Shown here piece after piece: positions 58,831 through 64,000 of a DNA stretch of 64,000 nt. Position 1 is the first letter of the stretch. Each line of letters starts with the position of its first letter. The translations under genes and the position numbers were made by a program. The notes below the pieces were generated by a model. It ran no database searches, had not been told where the DNA came from, and saw nothing but the letters and a program-made list of their open reading frames with translations. The stretch comes from CAVSCD01 sp963726335 (lineage in GTDB: Bacteria; Acidobacteriota; Aminicenantia; Aminicenantales; UBA8522). Where the stretch lies: positions 558,001 to 622,000 of the forward strand of contig CAVSCD010000012.1 in the NCBI GenBank assembly GCA_963726335.1. The letters run 5' to 3'.

Positions 58831-59889
58831 ATGAGCTTGACCTCTTTCGAGCGGGTGATGACCGTTATTTCGGGGGGCATCCCGGACCGCGTGCCCACCG
58901 ATCTCCACAACTTCCTGCCGGCGGCGAAAGCGGCCGGGATGAAGCTTTCCGAGTGCTTCCGAAGCGGCGAGCTGATGGCCGAGTCCCAGATCCTCGCCCG
59001 GCGCCGGTTCGGGCATGACATGCTCCTCGTCGAGAACGGGACCGCCGCCCTGGCCGAGGCCATGGGCTGCGGCGTGATCTACCCCGATGACACGGCCCCC
59101 CTTGCTGTCGAACCCGCCCTTCGGGATCTCAAGGACATCGACCGGCTGCGCCCCGTCGACCCCGGGAAGGATTTTCCCCTGACCGAGGTGGTGAAGGCCG
59201 TGGCCATCCTGCGCCGCGAGTTCGGGGACCGGGTCTTCGTCATGGGCCGGGCCGACCAGGGACCGATGTCGCTCGCGGCGATGCTCCGCGGCCACGGCCA
59301 GTTCTTCCTGGACATCGCGGAAGAATCGAACGCCCCGCTGATCGAGCGCCTGATGGATATCTGTTCCGAGAGCGGGCTTCGCTACGCGATGGCGCTCCGG
59401 GCCGCCGGCGCTCACGGGACCTCCCTGGGGGAGCTCGGGTCGGACACGATCTCGCCGGCAATGTACCGGCGGTTCACCGTCCCGCGCCTCTCGAGGTTCT
59501 ACGGCGCCATGAGGGAGGCGGATTTCCCGGCTTCGCTCCATCAGTGCGGCAACACCGTGGCGGTCCTCGATGACATGACGGCGACCGGCGCCGCTATCCT
59601 CGAGCTCGACCCCGCGACTAGCCTGCGGCAGGCGAAAGAGAAGACCCGCGGCCGGGCGGCGGTCCTGGGGATGGTCGATCCGGCCAACGTGCTCGAACGG
59701 GGCACGCCGGAGCTCGTTTCCGCCAGGTCCCGGGAGGCGATCGAGGTCCTGGCGCCCGGCGGCGGCTTCATCCTGGGACCCGGCTGCGCCCTGACCCCCG
59801 AGACGCCCGAGGCGAACGTCATGGCCATGCTCGAGGCGGCGGAGAAGTTCGGCCGCTACAACCCCGACGGCAGCTTGAAGCGAGACTGA
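58831..59889 (+). CDS. UroD-fold protein (MtaA/MtbA-like), second copy
   Basis: A 352-residue barrel of the uroporphyrinogen decarboxylase/corrinoid methyltransferase type. It starts MSLTSFERVMTVISGGIPDRVPTDLH and shows VMGRADQGPMSLAA, GLRYAMALRAAGAHGTSLGELGSDTISPAMYRRFTVP, a HxCGN metal motif (HQCGNT), LELDP and a C-terminal LGPGCALTPETP. The His-x-Cys motif binds zinc in MtaA/MtbA-type methyltransferases, so this copy looks closer to methyl transfer than to HemE. The copy at 40420 lacks HxCG. It is upstream of a DegT-type aminotransferase. Confidence 0.8.
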   Translation: MSLTSFERVMTVISGGIPDRVPTDLHNFLPAAKAAGMKLSECFRSGELMAESQILARRRFGHDMLLVENGTAALAEAMGCGVIYPDDTAPLAVEPALRDLKDIDRLRPVDPGKDFPLTEVVKAVAILRREFGDRVFVMGRADQGPMSLAAMLRGHGQFFLDIAEESNAPLIERLMDICSESGLRYAMALRAAGAHGTSLGELGSDTISPAMYRRFTVPRLSRFYGAMREADFPASLHQCGNTVAVLDDMTATGAAILELDPATSLRQAKEKTRGRAAVLGMVDPANVLERGTPELVSARSREAIEVLAPGGGFILGPGCALTPETPEANVMAMLEAAEKFGRYNPDGSLKRD

Positions 59890-60003
59890 GCCGATCTGGC
59901 AGCCGAAGACGCCCTGAAGCGGGGCCGCCGCCGTCCGGTAAGCCGTCCGCAGGTTGACTTTGCCGCGCGAGATATGATATCCGGTTCGGCGTGGAGGTGA
60001 CCG

Positions 60004-61314
60004 ATGTCCAATGACGACGAAAAGAAACACGTAACCGGCGGTGAGACCGAAGGCGGTATCACCAGTTCCTATGCCACCGACGACGGCGTCAAGCTCAAGG
60101 TGGGCTACTCCTTCATGGGCTCGATCTACGACGAGGCCGAGGAGAAGGCGGTGCTGGCGGCCATGAAGCAGGATTCCCTGACCATGGGCCCGAAGACCGC
60201 CGAGTTCCAGGCGAAATTCGCCAAGATGTGCGGGGTCAAGCACGCCCTGGCCTGCTCCAACTGCACGACCGGCATGCACCTGGCCACCCAGCTCTTCGAC
60301 ATCCGGCCGGGCGACGACGTGATCGTCACGCCCACGACCTTCATCGCCACCTCGCTCGTCGTTCTCAAGGAGGGCGGGCTGCCGATCTACGCCGATATCG
60401 ACCCGCGGACCTATAACATCGATCCCGAAAAGATCGCCGAGAAGATCACGCCCAAGACCAAGGCGATCTACGTGGTCCATTACGGCGGCCTGATGTGCGA
60501 CATGGACCCGATCATGGAGATCGCCCGCCGGCACAATCTCTTCGTCCTCGAGGATTGCGCCCACGCCGTCAACGCCGAGTACAAGGGGCGAAAGGCCGGG
60601 ACCATCGGCGATATCGGCGTGTTCTCCTTCCACTCGCTCAAGAACATCACGACCTGCGGCGAGGGCGGGATGATCACGACGAACAACGATCACTTTGCCA
60701 AGGGCGCCGAGAAGCTCCGCTGCATGAACCTCATCGACTGGGAGCCGGGGCAGACGAAATGGAAGTTCGGTCCCTCGGTCCTGGAGAAACAGGGCCGGCT
60801 CGACTACTGGCTGCCGTCCCACTTCGACGTCGATGATTGGAACGGTCACTGGGGCTGCAACTACCGGATGAACGAGATCCAGGCCGCGGTCGGCGTCGCC
60901 CAGCTCGACAAGCTCGAGATGCTGACGGAGAAGCGCCGGGCCATCGGTCACAAGCTCACCGCGGGGCTGACCGGGATCAAGGGCGTGACCCCGGTCTATG
61001 AGCCGTCCGACTGCAAGCACGTCTTCCATCTCTACACCGTCTGCATCGAGGAGCAGGAGCTCGGCGCCTCGAGGGACGACTTCCTGCGCGTCCTGTATAA
61101 GGAGGAGGGCATCCAGGGGATCCTCCACTACCAGCCGACCTATCATTTCACCGGGCTCAAGAAGCTCGGCTACGCCCAGGACCTCTGCCCGAACGCCGAG
61201 CGGTTCTTCTACAAGCGCGAGTTCAACCTGCCGATGCACCCGCGCCTGACGGACGACGATGTCGAGGCCATGATCCGCGGGATCCGCAACACCGCGGAGA
61301 AGGTGCGGAAATAA
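60004..61314 (+). CDS. DegT/DnrJ/EryC1/StrS-family sugar aminotransferase
   Basis: 436-residue PLP enzyme that aminates keto-sugar nucleotides or acts on related substrates. Motifs: LTMGPKTAEFQAKFAKMCGVKHALACSNCTTG, VTPTTFIATSLVVL, VLEDCAHAVNAEYKGRKAG and the Schiff-base lysine in FSFHSLKNITTCGEGGMI. The C-terminus has LPMHPRLTDDDVEAM. An N-terminal extension of about 30 polar residues is present. GGAGG lies upstream of the ATG. It belongs to amino-sugar synthesis or catabolism. Confidence 0.9.
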   Translation: MSNDDEKKHVTGGETEGGITSSYATDDGVKLKVGYSFMGSIYDEAEEKAVLAAMKQDSLTMGPKTAEFQAKFAKMCGVKHALACSNCTTGMHLATQLFDIRPGDDVIVTPTTFIATSLVVLKEGGLPIYADIDPRTYNIDPEKIAEKITPKTKAIYVVHYGGLMCDMDPIMEIARRHNLFVLEDCAHAVNAEYKGRKAGTIGDIGVFSFHSLKNITTCGEGGMITTNNDHFAKGAEKLRCMNLIDWEPGQTKWKFGPSVLEKQGRLDYWLPSHFDVDDWNGHWGCNYRMNEIQAAVGVAQLDKLEMLTEKRRAIGHKLTAGLTGIKGVTPVYEPSDCKHVFHLYTVCIEEQELGASRDDFLRVLYKEEGIQGILHYQPTYHFTGLKKLGYAQDLCPNAERFFYKREFNLPMHPRLTDDDVEAMIRGIRNTAEKVRK

Positions 61315-61421
61315 GCCTTTGCTCGGGAAGCCGCGCCCGCCCCGGCTCTCACGCGGCCGGGGTTTCCCTTTGCTGATGTTGGCCCCATGATCTCCTGAGA
61401 TCTTGAGGAAGGAGAGAGAGG

Positions 61422-64000
61422 ATGAGAAAGCCGGCCGCCGCCCTCGGTATCCTGGCGGTTTTTTCGGTGCTTTGTCCGCCCCTGATCCATGCCCAGAAGG
61501 CCGAGGTCAAAGCCTACGAGGCCTTTGAACAGATCGACGAGCACAACCAGCTTCCCCTCAACCCCTATCCGCCGTTCGGCCTGCTCACGGGCTACATCTG
61601 CTATCCCAATCAGTTCTACGGCAGCGTGCAGTTCCAGGTCACGCCGCGGCGGTTGCGCCTGCTCGTCGCCGAGAACGAGTACCTCAAGATCGCCATGTGC
61701 CCCGACTATGGCGGTCGCCTCTACTACATGTACGACAAGGTCCGACAGCGCGAGGTCATCCACCGCATCACCACGGCCTCCAAGTTCTACAACGCCGGCA
61801 TGGGCCTCCAGTACGTCTCCGGCGGGCTTGAGCTCAACATCCCCAACGCCCACTCGCAGACGAACGCCCGGCCCCGGGAGTGCCTGATGCGGCGGAACGC
61901 CGACGGCTCGGTGTCGCTCGTCATGAGCAACACCGAGAAGATCGGCAGGATCCACTGGTCCGTCACTTTCACCTTAAGCCCGGGCGAGGCGCGCGTCCGC
62001 CAGGACGTGCGGATCGCGAACGAAACCGCCGTCGAGTCCCGCTACCTCTACTGGGCGAACTGCGGCATCCCCCTCAAGGAGAACACGGAGTATATCTACC
62101 CCGAGACCAAGGGCGCCATGCACGGGAAATACGAAACGGTCTTCTCCTGGCCGACCTACGAGGGGATAAACCTCGCCCTGATCAAGAACCTCGAAGAGAT
62201 GCTCGGCGTCTATATGCTCGAGGCCAGGGAGGGTTTCTTCGGCTATTTCAGCCACGACGAAAAGGCCGGGCTGGCCCACGCCGCTGACGTCAACGACCTC
62301 CCGGGGAAGAAATACTGGAGCTGGGGCTGGGCCGAGGACGCCCAGCATACGAAGTTGACCCACACCGACGGCGTGGTCTACGGCGAGGTCCAGGCGGGCC
62401 GGGTCGTCATCCAGGAGAAGTTCGACCGCCTGGCGCCGCTCACGTCCCAAGTCTGGACGGAGTTCTGGTATCCCGTCGGCGACATCGGCGTCTTCAACGG
62501 CGCCTCCGAGAACGCGGCCGTCCGGTTCTCGGTCGAGCCGAAGACGGCGGGTGAGGCGGCTGCCCAGATCCCGTCCAGGCCGCGGCCCCGGCCCGCGAGG
62601 TCACGCTCGCCATCATCAAGGCCGGGGCCATGCGCTCAAGACCATAAGGCAGGCCTGGCTTGCGACCCGAGAAACCGCTGTCGCTTACCGCCGAGTTCGC
62701 CTGCCCCGCCGCTGAACTCGACCGGGTCTCGCTCGAGATCAGGCGAACGGACGGCCGGCTCCTGGCCGAGGTCCGGTCGAAGGTCCGCAAGGCGAAGCCG
62801 TTCGACAGCTATTTCATCCCGGAAGAGCGCCGGCCGGCGGCGGCCGAGGACTTCACCGCCGAGGGCGTCTTCGCCAAAGAAAGCGCCCTGGCCGAAGACT
62901 GGTTCTATCACCTGCCGGCGCAGAAAAAGCTCCTCGAGGAGTGCCTCAGGACCGACCCCTTGTTCAGCCGGGCGCACACCGAGCTCGGGCTGGTGGCCTT
63001 CCAGGCCGGGCGGTTCGACGATGCCCTGGCGCATTTCGACAAGGCGCTCGTCCGCGTTCCCGATGACGGCCGCACTCTCTACTATAAAGGCCTTTGCCTG
63101 CGCTGGCTCGGACGGCCCGAAGATGCCCATTACTATCTCCGCCATGCCGGCCGCTTCGGGTATGAGGCGCAGGAGCGCGTGGCCGAAGCCGAGATGGCCA
63201 TCCGCGCGGGGGACCTGGCCGAGGCAGACCGCCACCTGGCGCGCGCCATCGCGGTGAACGGCACGGTCGCCAAGGGCTATGTCCTGCGCGCCTTCATCCG
63301 GAACCGGCTGGGCGACGCCGCCGCGGGGCGCCGGCTGCTCGAGCAGGCGCTCGCCCTCGACCCTGAGAACTCGCTCGTGCTTTCGGCCCGGGCCGCCCTT
63401 GACGGCGGGAAGGGGCCGGCGGCTGATTTTGTGCGCGCGCGGTACCGGGATTTCAGCGAGGAGCCGCTCGAGGCCGTCGCCCAGCTTTATGCGGCGGGTT
63501 TTTTCCCAGAGGCCTATGCCCTCCTCGGCCTCATCGAGAATAACAACCCGATCATCCGCCTCTACCAGGCCGAGCTCGAATCGCTCCTGAACAAGAAGAG
63601 CGCGCCTCGGACAGGCCCCGAACTCAACATGGATTTCGCCTGGCGGCTCGAGGAGTATCTGGCCCTCAAGCACCTGCTGACGCTCCGGCCAGAGGATGGC
63701 GAGCTCAACTATCACCTCGGCAACTTCGTCTACGCCCATGACCTCGAAAAAGAGGGGGTGTCCCTTTGGGAGAAGGCGTATGGCCTGGGATATAAAGACA
63801 AGGTGTCTCTCTTCTCGCTCTACCGCGCCGGGAAAAAGCTCCAGCCCGCCGAGGACAGGCCTTTCGCCTGGCTCGAGGAAGCGCTGAGGCTCGACCCGAA
63901 CGACGCGTATCTTTTCGACGCCTACGTCGCTGAAATCAAGGCGCGACGCGGCGTGCCGGCCGCCATCGAAGTCCTGGAAGCCAACATCGGGCGGTTCATG
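61422..64000 (+). pseudogene. secreted DUF5107/TPR protein, frameshifted and cut by the window edge
   Basis: Starts with a signal peptide (MRKPAAALGILAVFSVLCPPLIHA) and a DUF5107 domain: ENEYLKIAMCPDYGGRLYYMYDKVRQREVIHR, then GGLELNIPNAHSQ. The original frame continues to about 62560. There the coding sense moves to another frame (VQAAAPAREVTLAIIKAG), meets a TAA near 62644-62649, shifts again (ALKTIRQAWL), and settles in frame with 62660 (RPEKPLSLTAEF). From there TPR-like helical repeats run to the edge (RAHTELGLVAFQAGRFDDALAHFDKAL and others). At least three shifts lie within 100 bases. RBS GGAAGGAGAGAG precedes the ATG. Carbohydrate-degrading organisms often carry this domain pair; its role is not known. 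Confidence 0.65.

Noticed and set aside
58771..61239. 822-codon minus-strand open frame
   Set aside because: Spans two well-supported plus-strand genes (UroD-fold protein and DegT aminotransferase) and shows no protein-family pattern.
1..64000. CRISPR arrays, rRNA genes, prophage or integrase genes
   Set aside because: None seen. The only repeats are the two dispersed families; there are no regularly spaced direct repeats, and no transposase or integrase motif was recognised.

Overview
This is a high-GC bacterial chromosome segment carrying core metabolism, a glycan-foraging region and two families of small dispersed repeats. Overlapping stop/start codons, Shine-Dalgarno starts and paired pyr and his operons are all bacterial. 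Several features together resemble Acidobacteriota/Candidatus Aminicenantes-like genomes: secreted BNR sialidase-like proteins, sodium:solute symporters, a DUF5107-type protein, TldD/TldE and a Ser/Thr kinase. The lineage is an inference from gene content, not something the sequence proves.

Layout. Bases 1-5100 hold a D-Ala-D-Ala ligase running off the left edge, an HU protein, a tRNA-Gly/tRNA-Cys pair, a Yip1-like membrane protein and the operon pyrK-pyrD-pyrF. Bases 5100-12000 hold an aminotransferase, a rhodanese/MauE pair, an ECF sigma factor with its anti-sigma factor behind an ECF-type promoter, small envelope proteins and a membrane Ser/Thr kinase. Bases 12100-21000 hold a TldD/TldE pair (tldD frameshifted), a papain-like peptidase remnant, DacB and a large secreted hydrolase. 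Bases 21000-27700 are a histidine operon hisG-C-B-H-F-(A-I-E)-D whose hisA, hisI and hisE are fused into one gene.

From 27850 onward the theme becomes polysaccharide and sugar-acid use. There is a secreted toroid-like protein, an AKR/Gfo-Idh/HpaI-aldolase/SDR cassette, two SSS symporters (one fused to a sialidase-like domain), and an amidohydrolase-aminotransferase fusion. There are also two UroD-fold proteins, a CoA-transferase, an N-acetylneuraminate-lyase-like enzyme followed by two tandem paralogous small proteins, three sialidase-like proteins, a GH20-like and a GH38-like hydrolase, an anion permease, a DegT aminotransferase and a DUF5107/TPR protein. A reasonable reading is that extracellular glycan trimming (GH20, GH38, BNR proteins) feeds SSS/ion-transporter uptake and then lyase, aldolase and dehydrogenase catabolism.

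Most unusual observations. (1) A ~198-bp MITE-like element occurs twice, with terminal inverted repeats and CTAG target duplications, each time inserted exactly at a gene's TAG stop codon. (2) A second repeat occurs three times; its core is conserved but its outer arms differ while staying self-complementary, and two inverted copies bracket one gene. (3) There are three unusual fusions: HisA-HisI-HisE, sialidase-SSS and amidohydrolase-aminotransferase. (4) Several promoters place the transcription start on the start codon, implying leaderless mRNAs. (5) Frameshifts cluster inside tldD and the DUF5107 gene.
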